From contig VYZB01000040.1 in NCBI GenBank assembly GCA_013397455.1, positions 980,253 to 1,044,252 on the forward strand: DNA of 64,000 nucleotides, read 5' to 3'. Both the position numbers and the translations under genes were made by a program. Positions 36,471-46,255 of this stretch are shown here, in pieces. How positions within the stretch are numbered: position 1 is the first letter of the stretch; each line of letters starts with the position of its first letter. Source of the DNA: Crotophaga sulcirostris. Its lineage: Eukaryota > Chordata > Aves > Cuculiformes > Crotophagidae. The notes below the pieces were generated by a model. That model did no database searches and was not told where the DNA came from. It saw nothing but the letters and a program-made list of their open reading frames with translations.

Positions 36471-39112
36471 CTTAGAGTTGTGCCCTGCAGCTGCTTCCTG
36501 CTCTCAAACCATGGCAAAAGGCATATCCACCATCACTCACAGTTATCACCCACTTCCCATGCCTCTCAATGGGCTAAAGCCTTGTTACTGCTAGGGATGC
36601 TGAGAAGAAAGGGCAATGTAGTTCAAAGTTTAAAAGGAGGATTTTTTTTTGGCCTGTACTTTTCCAAGTAGTTTTGCATATTTCTGTTCTCCTTCCAGCT
36701 ACCTGTGACTCTTGTCCATGGGTGAAACTGCTGAGAGCAGCTGGAGGAACAAGGGCATTTTGATTGCCCCATGCTGTCGAAGGCCTAATTCTTAATTACA
36801 CTGTCTCGTGTTAGTTTTGCCAAACTCAACAGTCCTGTCAGTGATGGATCTCTCTCAAAACTGTTTTATTTTTCAAGAAAGTGATCGAACACATAAGAAT
36901 TCCCTGCATTTGCCTCTGTGGGATATAACTTCAGTCATTTCACCACTCCTAAGAGTAAACTAACTGCCTACTGAGTTATTCATGACCACTTCTCAGCCAG
37001 ACTGATATATGTCTAATCGCTTTCTGAGGCTGCTGTGAGGAATAAATCAAGTGTTTCCCTTCATGCTGAGTGCTGGCACATTACAGAATTTCTCTGAGAC
37101 TCTACAAAGCAGAAAAAAATCAACACAAGCCAGAATCTGTCCCACATCCCAGACGAACTACCCAGATTTTTAGCTCTCAAACCAACTCTCCTCATTATGC
37201 CTCTGAGCCCTGGTGTTCTTCTTTAGTCTGCCTCCTAAAAGTAATTTTTTCCATCCAGCCCATACATAATAAGTCATGATCAGCCAAGATCACACTGTGC
37301 TACATCACTGTCTGATTGTATCACTCTGTCCCTGGAGCTTTCTCACTCTTCCCTTCTTACTGCTCTGCTGAACTGGGTCATGTAAATGTAGAGGTTATAA
37401 ATAGTTGGTTTATAAATAGTCTAATAGAGGTTATAAATAGTATCCAGCTTCTCTGTGCATCATCTGGGGTGCTTTGGGGAGAAGAAAAATGCTTGGGAGC
37501 AAAAGGGACTGGAGGACAGCTTGCCTAACCACTAAGTGGGGCTGATAGGGGTAAAAAAATTCTCAGCTGTAAAGGTATCTTACGGAGCGGTCACAACTGG
37601 AGCTCTGCAGCAGACAGCCCAGTGCTGCATTGAGATTAAATCCACCAGGTTAATCCACCTGTTGATACTTTTGCTTCTATAGGGTTGCTTTGATCCACAG
37701 TGGCAGAAAAAATGCATGAGGTTTGAAGTCCATCAGCACAGAGAAAATCTAAGCCAGATAAATCCCCTCTCTGTGAACGTGCAGGCACCTTCTAGGAGCT
37801 GGGTGAAGGAAGAGAGCTTTGTAAGGTACTGCTCAAAGCAGGGAGTCATAGAATTATAGAACGGTTTGCATTAGAAAGGTGAGAAAGAGGGGAGAGAGAG
37901 AAGGAAAGAGTAGACAAAGGACAACCATGGCCTAGCCTTAAGGCTGAAAGACAGTGTTCAGGTAGGAGAGTAACATTTGTCAAAATGCTGCTGATGTGTT
38001 TGGGAAGGCAGCTTTGATAGAGAGCTCTGATGGACAAACAGAATCTACCAGTTTCTGCTTGGCCTTGCCTGAGGAGGTGTGAAGTGAACCCTGATAGTCT
38101 TCAGGGCTTCAGNNNNNNNNNNNNNNNNNNNNNNNNNNNNNNNNNNNNNNNNNNNNNNNNNNNNNNNNNNNNNNNNNNNNNNNNNNNNNNNNNNNNNNNN
38201 NNNNNNNNNNNNNNNNNNNNNNNNNNNNNNNNNNNNNNNNNNNNNNNNNNNNCAATGGTGTCAACCTGTTTGGGGCAGGTGGGAGGGTGGGGGGCAGAGT
38301 TCAAGTTCAATCTCCTGTCCCAAGGAGGAAGGGGTGTTTTTGTGGCGCTTGGAGGGGAAAAAAGATATTCTGTGATTTTAGACAGTGATTTACTTATTCA
38401 TGTTTTCATGAGCTTAGTTATAATGTCTGCTTCTTAAGGAGAATTGTCTTAATCAAACCCATATATTAAAGTTTCACTTTTTAAGAAGTTTGCTGTGGCA
38501 ATATGATATTTCTTTGCATTTCCCAGTCTGGTGTTTCTGAAAAGTGTGTGTGTGGGGAGGGTTATCTTATTTCCCAAGCTAGCCCAGTGGTGACCTGCTG
38601 GGTTAAAGACTAGTTCTTTAATGTTTTTATTTCATCCTGGATTGCCAAGGGCCTTTTGTCTGCATAACTCTCCCGGATCTGTTCTCAGAGGGAGATGAGA
38701 TCAGACACATGGGCTGGAAAAGAGGTTGTTGTTTTCTTTTTTTTTGAAAATCCTAATGTTTTTTAAATGTTTGAGCTCTTTTATGTATTATTTTAAGGCT
38801 CCATTTGTGTTCAGAGGCAGGGAGTGATGCAGAATGGGAGAGACAGAATGAAACAGGGGTGCGAGTTTGTGCAGCCGCTAAAAGCCCCACTCTTCAGCCC
38901 AAGGCAGAAATCTTTGTGTTTCAGTAAATATTCTGCAGCTAAAAAAAAAGCAGGTGGGGGATTTTGGCTTCTAAAAGGAAAAAAAAAAAAAAACCTCCAT
39001 CTTTTCTTTTTACCAGAATTTCTGTTTACAAGTGTACCCAAAGTTACAAGCCTGGGTAGAGAGCAGCTGAGCAGGCAGCAATTGAATAGACAGCTCATCT
39101 TCTAATAGATAC
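36471..39112. other. Non-coding spacer with assembly gap
   Basis: Holds a very short CR1 tail at 37848-37885, an N gap at 38113-38252 and unique sequence otherwise. No supported exon. Confidence 0.6.
38113..38252. other. Assembly gap (140 N)
   Basis: Unknown bases in non-coding spacer left of the provirus. Confidence 1.
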
Positions 39113-39114
39113 AT

Positions 39115-39120
39115 TTTATT
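39115..39120 (-). promoter_or_regulatory. Possible polyadenylation signal for the proviral transcript
   Basis: AATAAA on the minus strand about 50 bases beyond recognisable 3' LTR homology. It could terminate transcripts of the provirus at or just outside the LTR. Confidence 0.4.
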
Positions 39121-39172
39121 GATTACATACACAACTAAGCAAAGCAAAGCAGTGATGTCCAGGCTCTGGAAA

Positions 39173-39452
39173 GAAGATCTCACCAGTCCATTGGCCAGAT
39201 GTTCTGGGAGTCTCAGGAGCCCAGAAATGATTGCTGCTAAAGTCCATGTGGATTCAGTTCCTTTAAGTCCAAGGTGATTACAGGGTCCTTCGTTTTGCTA
39301 ATCTTTCTTCCTCCTTCCAAAGTCTCTCAGGATGGTAACACTTCTGCGATATTCAGTGGGTGCTTTTCCACACTCGGGTGTTACAGTCCATTCTCTTTTC
39401 TTCCAAAGACACTGTCTTTGGCTTTGTCCACTTCTCAAGGAGTCTTAAATCA
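39173..39452 (-). repeat. 3' LTR of the provirus (diverged)
   Basis: Aligns with 48238-48518 in the same orientation and order: TGATTTAAGACTCC at the outer start, then a shared GACACTGT...TTCCAAAGA block, then CTTTAAG and AGATCTCACCA (plus-strand wording) near the inner end. Unlike the 5' copy it has no good TATA box. Confidence 0.72.
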
Positions 39453-39499
39453 CACAAAAGCAGCTTTTTCGCACAGCATTTGGGGATGGGAGGTTCAAA

Positions 39500-39722
39500 G
39501 ACAAGTTACTTATGCTAACTCTTGCTTTTTTATTGTGAGGGTGATCAAACATTGGAACATGTTTGCCCAGAGAGGTTGTGGAGTCTCCATCTGTGGAGAT
39601 ATTCAAAAACCCAACTGAACACTGTCCTGGGCAATCTGCTCTAGGTGATCCTGCTTGAGCAGGAGGGATTGGACTAGATCGTCTCAAGAGGACTCTTCCA
39701 ACCTCAACCATTCTGTAATTCA
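39500..39722 (+). mobile_element. CR1 3' fragment inserted between env and the 3' LTR
   Basis: Sense CR1 (GGGTGATCAAACATTGGAAC, later GGGATTGGACTAGATCGTC and ATTCTGTAATTC) inside the provirus, in opposite orientation to it. It postdates the retroviral integration and misses all three genes. Confidence 0.85.
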
Positions 39723-39915
39723 TGCCAGCCACAGGTTGCTTGGCCTGTCCTCCCCTCCTGGATGGCCCTCTTATAACAGAGGAGGCCATCCCTCACATCA
39801 AGGTCTGGTATGGCATGTGTCCCCACCGCTCAACGCCTACTGGGTTGCAGCCAACAGCGGAGCTAAAAGTTCTTCTTGGTGGCAAACACAGAGGCCAACC
39901 CAGTCTTGCCCTTGA

Positions 39916-42540
39916 CTATGGTAGGAGGCGCTTGGCCAGCCCCAGTCCTTTCATCTGGTTGTCAATGCAGCATTTCACCTGTCTCATCCTGTAACAAGTC
40001 GCTACCATGGCAAAGCACAAGCAGATTTGCATTACCAGAACAACTACAACAGGGTGCAGAAGCGCATTGAAAATCCCAGTGGCCATGGGGGACCAACCGA
40101 AGAAAATTTCCCACCAGTGATGTTCTCCCGCTCTCTTAATTCGTTCCATTACCTGTTTTATAACTTTTCCATCATGATGTACAGTTATTAGGATCTTTTT
40201 AGCTTCTGCCTTAGCATTTTCTAACAGCTGCAGTAAATTCGCATGCACTAACATTTCTTTTACAAGTGACAAATCCATACCAATGGGGGTCGGGGTTATA
40301 CTACGATACAAGGTATAGTTTCTGATTAGCAACTGGCTAGTTAACATGGGTGGTTTATAGACAAAATCACAGCCTCTAATAATAGCTACATTGCAAGCAC
40401 ACATATTTGAGTCGTTAAACACAGTCTGATTATAAACTTCATTAATTTGCACGTATTTGCACGTTGTTCTAAAACACACGCACCCTTTCCCTACATACAC
40501 TAACACAGTTTTATTACTGCTCTGGGGATTGATCTCAAAATGGCACAACCCTTCTTTGGTGTCAAAGCAAACATCACTCGCCTTAAGGGCATCATCTTCG
40601 CATATAAATCCCAGCCCCCTTTCCAAAATGCAGGCTTCCAAATCTACTGATTGCCATTTCCCATCAGACACCCTCGCCCACATACGATGGTCCAGGGGGT
40701 AGAGCACAGACCCATTTGTGTTTACCCCCAGGGCCACGATGGGGTAGACCTTTTCAATGCGAGCCTCAGCCACGGTCAGGACATGAGCGATGACTACATT
40801 GAGCACCTGGTCGTGGGTGAAGTTGACGAGCCTCCACCAGGCTTGGAGCTGCCGCTCCTTCTCCGTGGCCGCATCCCACACAATCTTTCGGATCTCGATG
40901 GGGAGGACGCCGTTGTCACCATCTCTCAGGATACCTGCAATGACACTCTGCACCCACATCTGAGCCTGGATGCAACTGAGAGCAAGAGAGATGTTATTTT
41001 GTTCAACGCCCAGTGCTCGCAACAGCAGTTGGTGGTCCTTCTCGCTTATTTGTTCCCAGGTGGGCAACACCTCTGACACAAGCCACTGCCCCATCCCAAG
41101 GCTGGCCAGGGATGAATTCAAGGGGTTGAGGAGGCCCTGCACACCTGAGGTGACAGCCTCCAACTTGTTGGACAAAACCTCAACATCCATGCTATTGAGA
41201 ACTCCCAGCCCAGCACCTCCTCCTCCCAGTGCTGTGGCCAGCAAGTCTCTTCTGGCCCGAGTCCCCTGGATGGAGCGGCTGTGGAGCCATGCAAGCCAGC
41301 CAGTGTGGAGGGTAGACAGAAAGGGGGTACAGTGTGGTCTGACAGATGAAATATTAACGGTGGACAGGGACAATACAACCTTCTTCAGTGATCGTATGGG
41401 CCCAGTCAGCAGCTCTTGGACATGATTTCGCTTGACTACATAAGGGCCTATTTTGGAAACAAAAGGGCGCAAGACAGCAATGATGGTAAACTCTTTTTTA
41501 AATCCTTTGGGGCCTTCTATCCACCACTTCCCTCCAAGCTCAGGGGACATTTCTATACTCAGGTTTCCTCGACACCACACCTGAAGGTTTATGATCAGAT
41601 GTGGGCAGCGTCCGTAATCCTGATTATACCATGAAGCCTCTGTGCCTAATTCAGAGCTATTAAGCATTTTGCCCTCACGGAGGCAGTTTACTGGCACAAC
41701 CCACTTGTGGCTGTTCGGGGCAGTGATAGTCACAGTCACGCCATTGATTTGCATCGGGTCAGTTATACTTTCTTGGGAGTATTTAATTTCCAGTTTTACT
41801 TGCTTGCCAACTTCAGCGTATTGCTCTGCATGCCAGGCCAAAAAATGGCACTTTGAGATCATAACAGCAGCAAAGGAGTGTGTCATGGTGTTAATCTTGA
41901 ATTTAAAGGACAACCCCACACTGTTTTGGGCCCAGAGGCAGACCACAAAGACCGGCTGGACCAAAGTAAAATTGTACCAACAGTCCATTTTTTCTACAGC
42001 ACAGTTTTTTTTCTGGTTCTTTTTAGTTTTTAATTCAGTTACGGAGATTTGAGTTACCCGCTGGTGAGTGGATCCATTAATTACCCTGCACCCTACCTTT
42101 ATTTCTTGTCCCACCTTCCCTGGCAGCTGTGGGAGTCTGTTTATGCTGTCCCAGCTCCACTCATTTTCCAAGTACACCTCCATCCCATGCATAACCACCG
42201 TTGACAAATTTAAGCCTTTGTTAGAATTTAAACCCATGCTTCCTGTATATTTTATATAAGCTTGAGACCAGGGCCAATCGGTCCCAATTTTTGTGTACCT
42301 CCTAACCCTGTGCTGAGCTGTGGCCCATGTGTCAGGGTGCCTTTCTAAGTGGGAACAACTAACTTCTTGTCTGAGATGCTGATGGGTTGGTTGGATGTAT
42401 TGGGTGTTCAGCACTAGGCACATACCAGAAAGCAAAGCAAATCCTGCAACCATAAATTTCAAAGCATTTTCCTTGCAGCACAAACAGGGCTGGTGATACC
42501 ACGAAGTTCGCCCTTCCTGCTGGTCACAATCACCTTCCAT
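39916..42540 (-). CDS. Endogenous retroviral env (intact surface/transmembrane glycoprotein)
   Basis: An 874-codon open frame, ATG at 42540, stop TAG at 39918-39916, starting 46 bases after pol ends. An N-terminal hydrophobic segment (about residues 28-45) sits behind a short cytosolic-looking stretch. Many N-glycosylation sequons follow. A furin-type site RARR is at 428-431, followed by a Gly-rich hydrophobic fusion-peptide-like stretch (about 434-448), helical regions, and a membrane anchor at about 826-850 with a short basic tail. The CX6CC motif of gamma-type envelopes was not seen. A likely splice acceptor (TTTGCAG ending at 42551) lies just before the ATG, fitting a spliced env mRNA. 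The domain order is that of a cleavable fusion glycoprotein; activity is unknown. Confidence 0.88.
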   Translation of the reverse strand: MEGDCDQQEGRTSWYHQPCLCCKENALKFMVAGFALLSGMCLVLNTQYIQPTHQHLRQEVSCSHLERHPDTWATAQHRVRRYTKIGTDWPWSQAYIKYTGSMGLNSNKGLNLSTVVMHGMEVYLENEWSWDSINRLPQLPGKVGQEIKVGCRVINGSTHQRVTQISVTELKTKKNQKKNCAVEKMDCWYNFTLVQPVFVVCLWAQNSVGLSFKFKINTMTHSFAAVMISKCHFLAWHAEQYAEVGKQVKLEIKYSQESITDPMQINGVTVTITAPNSHKWVVPVNCLREGKMLNSSELGTEASWYNQDYGRCPHLIINLQVWCRGNLSIEMSPELGGKWWIEGPKGFKKEFTIIAVLRPFVSKIGPYVVKRNHVQELLTGPIRSLKKVVLSLSTVNISSVRPHCTPFLSTLHTGWLAWLHSRSIQGTRARRDLLATALGGGGAGLGVLNSMDVEVLSNKLEAVTSGVQGLLNPLNSSLASLGMGQWLVSEVLPTWEQISEKDHQLLLRALGVEQNNISLALSCIQAQMWVQSVIAGILRDGDNGVLPIEIRKIVWDAATEKERQLQAWWRLVNFTHDQVLNVVIAHVLTVAEARIEKVYPIVALGVNTNGSVLYPLDHRMWARVSDGKWQSVDLEACILERGLGFICEDDALKASDVCFDTKEGLCHFEINPQSSNKTVLVYVGKGCVCFRTTCKYVQINEVYNQTVFNDSNMCACNVAIIRGCDFVYKPPMLTSQLLIRNYTLYRSITPTPIGMDLSLVKEMLVHANLLQLLENAKAEAKKILITVHHDGKVIKQVMERIKRAGEHHWWEIFFGWSPMATGIFNALLHPVVVVLVMQICLCFAMVATCYRMRQVKCCIDNQMKGLGLAKRLLP

Positions 42541-42550
42541 TTTTCTTTAT

Positions 42551-42552
42551 CT
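42551..42552 (-). promoter_or_regulatory. Candidate env splice acceptor
   Basis: Minus-strand TTATGTTTTGCAG ends at 42551, eleven bases before the env ATG. With the donor-like GAG/GTGAGA at 48353/48352 in the 5' LTR it could produce a subgenomic env RNA. The pyrimidine tract is weak. Confidence 0.4.
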
Positions 42553-42586
42553 GCAAAACATAAGCAAGACGGGCTCTCCAGCCCCG

Positions 42587-45500
42587 TTAATTTCCCTTCC
42601 ATGCTTTTAATTGAGAAGAATGGAGCCATTTTTCCTGCCTTTTTGCCCTCTTTCTGATTTCTACCTGGTACACAGAGGAGCTAGCCTTGTTCACGACCCT
42701 AACAGGCCCCAACCATTGGGGTTCCAGCACCTCGTTCTTCTCTCTAACCCCCCGATATATTACCAGGTCCCCTATGTTCCACTCCGCAGGGCGCACCAGT
42801 GCTCCCAGCTGCTTATCTATCTTGGGTATGTTCTGCACTGAGGCAAGCTGGTGGTATGTAGCCAGCACGGTCCTCAGCATGTCCTGGACCCACCTGTCTG
42901 TCAGGATGCGGGGCTGAAATTCATCTGGTGGGTCCCCTCTTTGCCACCAGTGTCCCAGCATCTTCAGGTCTCTTGCAGGAGGCAGCTTTTGGGAAGAAGG
43001 CACTTGAGATGCCACAGCTGCCCGTAAAGCCAGCAGGACTAATGGGAGCTTCTGATCCCAGTCTTTCCTTTGCTGGTTCACAAGCTTCCTCAGTGCCGTC
43101 TTTAGTGGCTCATTGGGCCCCTCTACTTGGTTAGGGTTCTGGAGATGCCCCGTGATCTGAAGCTTTTGCTTGATACCCAGGGCTTGGCATACCCCTTTCA
43201 TGACTTCTCTGATGAAGCGTTGGCCTTGGTCTGAGTAGATCTCTTTTGGGATGCCCCACTGTGAGAAGACGTGCTCTACCAGGATCTTTGCAGTTGTGCT
43301 GGCCATGTCATTTCGAGCTGGAAATGCTTCCACCCACTTGGTGAAGGTGTCACTGATCAGCAGGCAATACCTGTTCCCTTGGGCTGTTTGGGGCAAGGGG
43401 CCAATAAACTCCATCTGAAGCTTGCTCCATGGCCCAGAAATCCTCTGGTGGCCTAGGAGGGCTTTGGTTGTTTTGGCATCAGTGTTGTCAGCCACGCACG
43501 TCAGGCAGTTGCTGACATACCTCTCCACATCCTCTTTCATTTCAGGCCACCACCCGGCACCCTGCAGCCTCACCATGGTCTTGTCTATTCCCAGATGCCC
43601 CTGCTCGTGAGCTAGGGCCACCAGCTCTGTCCGGATGAGTTCAGGCACCACCCAGACCGGGAAGTCTGCCCCCTCCCTCTGTGCCAGGACCAACCCCGAG
43701 ACGTGCTTCCACACCTTGCACCCTTTGTACTCCCTGCCCTGCACTAACTTCTGGATGCTGGGGTCTTGCGCCTGCAAGCCTGCCAGGTCTACAGTCTCCC
43801 AGTGTTTGGGAGCCACTGGCAAGGGGCCATTCTCCGAGGGCTTGCTGGCTTTCCACATCAACCCTTCCTTCGCAGCTTGCTTGGCTTTGAGGCCTGCCTC
43901 CTTGTTCCATTTGGCTTCCTCCATTCCCTTCTTATGGGCCTTGACCTTAATGATCTGGGCCGGGCGTACCCTCTGCTCGGCCAGCCTCGCAAGGTACAGC
44001 AGTTTCTTGGCGTAGGTGATGGGCTTGCCGTCGGCAGACTGCATGTCCCTCTCCCTCCAGAGTGGCAACCACTCCAGAGCAACCCGCACCACCCAGCCTG
44101 AGTCAGAAAATATGGCCAGTGGCTTGTCTGCCGGCGTGTGTTCCAGGGCAACCGTGATGGCCATCAGGTCAGCAGCCTGGACGGAGTGAGGCAGGCACTT
44201 CCCCTTCACCACCTCGCCAGTGCTCCAGTTGATGGCAGCATAGCCCGTATAGGTCACCCCTGCCTCGTGGTAGTTGGACCCGTCTACAAACCACACAACA
44301 TAGCCTTTCTCCTTGGCCTCCTCCAGGCTGAGGCCACTCTCAAACAGGGGCACCTGTCGTGGCTTGGGCTCTGCTAGAGAACCCTCCGGATCCTCCTCAT
44401 CCCCCTCTCCACTGATTGCCACGCGATAGGTGCTGGATGACAGCTCCCCTGTCTCCCCAGGGACCTCCTTGTTGGTCAACACTAACGCCCAGTTGGCCAT
44501 CCTGGGGCAGCACAGGGGACCATTGTCCCCTTTAGCCAACAAGAGGTACCTCACTGGGGTACAGGAGGTCCTCAGCAGCACTGGGGATGACCCTAGCAGG
44601 TACTCCCAGCGCTGCAGGGCCCAGGTCAAGGCTAAAACCTCCCTCTCATAGTCAGTGAACTGCTGCTCAGTCGGTGTCAGGAGGCGCGAGGCATGGGCAA
44701 TGGGGAGGTGGTGGGCACCATGCTGCTGGCCTAGAGTGGCCCGCAGCCCCTTGCCCACACTGGACAGCTGCAAGATGTAGGGTCTGTCCCCCTGGGGACA
44801 TGTCAGCACAGGAGCTTTCACTATGCTCTCCTTTAAGGTCTTCACGGCCTCATCCTGCTCCTGCCCCCATTCCCAAGGTATGTCCCTCTTCAGGAGGCGG
44901 CAGAGGGGGGCAGCTTTCTCTGCATAGCCCTCAACAAACTCCTGGGAGAACCTCAGGAGAGTCAGGAAAGACCTCAGGGTGGTGGTATCGGCTGGTGCTG
45001 ACACTTTCTGTATTAGCTCAACCCTCTGCTTCTCCAGAGAGCGCCTACCCTCCCCCAGGGTCATCCCTAGATAGGAGACCTCCTTCCAGCACAGTTGGGC
45101 CTTTGTGGGACTGATCTTGAAGCCCGTCTTCTGGACGGCCTCTAGCACCTCAGCTAGCACCTCCAGGTTCTCCTCCTTTGTTCGAGTGTGGATGAGGATA
45201 TCACCAGCGCAGGACAGTACGTTGTCCCGGTGGTTGAGCTTCTCCCACATCCTCACTACATGTGCATGGCAGATGGCAGGGGCATTGTGGAAGCCCAGAG
45301 GGACTCTGGCAAAGACAAATTGCCGTCCTCGAAGGGTGAAGGCAAACTTGTGCCGGGAGTTGGGATGCAAGGAGATGGCAAAATATGGGCTGGTCAAGCT
45401 GAGCACTGAGAACCACTTGGATCCCCTAGAGATGGCCTGCATGATGTCTGGGTACTTGACCACTGCAGAGGTACGCTGTGGGGTGACACGGTTCAGGGTG

Positions 45501-46252
45501 CTGAAGTCAACCGTCAGCCTCCACGTTTTCCCATCGGCTTTCCTCAGGGGCCACGCTGGAGCATTGCTGGTGCTCTGCTGCTCTATCAGCACTCCCTGCT
45601 CCAGCAAGGTTTTGATTGTGTCCCACAAGCTGTTGTCAGCCTCAGCTGGGTACCAGGGCTGTGGCTGAGGAGGGGGATCTGGCCCTTTGACTGTCACAAC
45701 AGCATCAATCTGCCCGCAGTCCAGCTTGTTCCTTGCCCAGACCTGGGGGAACTGTTCTGTGACCTGTATCACTCGGGGGTTCCACTTGGGGTGAACCAGG
45801 AGCTCAGGGGCTTTCAGTGACATCACCCTGTGACTCGCAGGGATGATGGACACATCACTTTGGGGGCAGTTTAACAGTGCTCGGTTTGCCAAGTCCACCA
45901 CCACCCCCATGTTTGTCAGCACAGAGATGGCTAAAATTCCTGGCTTTCCTTTCATTTCCATTTTCCCAAATTTTTCAGACCCTTTGACAGTCCCAATTTC
46001 AAAGGATAAGAGCCCTGTGAAAGGCACTGAGGATTTTTGGCCATTGGGCCCTCTCAATTCAATAATTTCACAGGTTTGGAAGACCCCAGCTTCGCATGGG
46101 GCCATATTCAGAATAGAATAAGAGGCACCAGTATCAATTAACATCACTTGTCCAAGCACCCCTCCTCCAATAGTTATATCAACTATCAGCCGCCCCCACG
46201 AATCGGTCTTAATTGGTGCCACAAAAAGGGGCGTTGCGGGTGCCTGGCAGCC
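42587..46252 (-). CDS. Endogenous retroviral pol (PR-RT-RNase H-IN) with degraded catalytic sites
   Basis: About 1221 codons open from the base after the gag UAG. It has no ATG at its head (position 46222 is GTG), so it would be made as Gag-Pol by stop-codon readthrough. Numbering below starts at that GTG. The protease keeps LIDTGA (Asp30). In the reverse transcriptase the motif A aspartate is replaced (FSVLSLTSPYF, Ser275), the YxDD box reads CAGD (338-341), and the usual LPQG-type loop reads VPLG (307-310). RNase H retains FVDGS (Asp647) and FSDSG (Asp707), but the second acidic site is Asp685 and the last position looks like Gly777. Integrase keeps the H-H-C-C finger (about 872-909), Asp998 and Glu1034 with a spacing of 35, but the first catalytic Asp is Glu938. 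The product is probably enzymatically dead, yet the frame is intact. Confidence 0.9.
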   Translation of the reverse strand, partial: GCQAPATPLFVAPIKTDSWGRLIVDITIGGGVLGQVMLIDTGASYSILNMAPCEAGVFQTCEIIELRGPNGQKSSVPFTGLLSFEIGTVKGSEKFGKMEMKGKPGILAISVLTNMGVVVDLANRALLNCPQSDVSIIPASHRVMSLKAPELLVHPKWNPRVIQVTEQFPQVWARNKLDCGQIDAVVTVKGPDPPPQPQPWYPAEADNSLWDTIKTLLEQGVLIEQQSTSNAPAWPLRKADGKTWRLTVDFSTLNRVTPQRTSAVVKYPDIMQAISRGSKWFSVLSLTSPYFAISLHPNSRHKFAFTLRGRQFVFARVPLGFHNAPAICHAHVVRMWEKLNHRDNVLSCAGDILIHTRTKEENLEVLAEVLEAVQKTGFKISPTKAQLCWKEVSYLGMTLGEGRRSLEKQRVELIQKVSAPADTTTLRSFLTLLRFSQEFVEGYAEKAAPLCRLLKRDIPWEWGQEQDEAVKTLKESIVKAPVLTCPQGDRPYILQLSSVGKGLRATLGQQHGAHHLPIAHASRLLTPTEQQFTDYEREVLALTWALQRWEYLLGSSPVLLRTSCTPVRYLLLAKGDNGPLCCPRMANWALVLTNKEVPGETGELSSSTYRVAISGEGDEEDPEGSLAEPKPRQVPLFESGLSLEEAKEKGYVVWFVDGSNYHEAGVTYTGYAAINWSTGEVVKGKCLPHSVQAADLMAITVALEHTPADKPLAIFSDSGWVVRVALEWLPLWRERDMQSADGKPITYAKKLLYLARLAEQRVRPAQIIKVKAHKKGMEEAKWNKEAGLKAKQAAKEGLMWKASKPSENGPLPVAPKHWETVDLAGLQAQDPSIQKLVQGREYKGCKVWKHVSGLVLAQREGADFPVWVVPELIRTELVALAHEQGHLGIDKTMVRLQGAGWWPEMKEDVERYVSNCLTCVADNTDAKTTKALLGHQRISGPWSKLQMEFIGPLPQTAQGNRYCLLISDTFTKWVEAFPARNDMASTTAKILVEHVFSQWGIPKEIYSDQGQRFIREVMKGVCQALGIKQKLQITGHLQNPNQVEGPNEPLKTALRKLVNQQRKDWDQKLPLVLLALRAAVASQVPSSQKLPPARDLKMLGHWWQRGDPPDEFQPRILTDRWVQDMLRTVLATYHQLASVQNIPKIDKQLGALVRPAEWNIGDLVIYRGVREKNEVLEPQWLGPVRVVNKASSSVYQVEIRKRAKRQEKWLHSSQLKAWKGN

Positions 46253-46255
46253 CTA
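46253..46255 (-). promoter_or_regulatory. In-frame UAG between gag and pol (readthrough-type junction)
   Basis: The gag frame (47950) and pol frame (46222) differ by 1728 bases, a multiple of three, and no other stop intervenes. CAGCAATAGGGCTGC places a G after the UAG. Gammaretroviruses express Pol by suppressing such an amber stop. Whether a downstream pseudoknot exists is not determined. Confidence 0.75.

Noticed and set aside
44674..45668. Long plus-strand frames inside the provirus
   Set aside because: They are shadows of pol, whose motifs are all on the minus strand. The same holds for plus-strand frames opposite gag and env.
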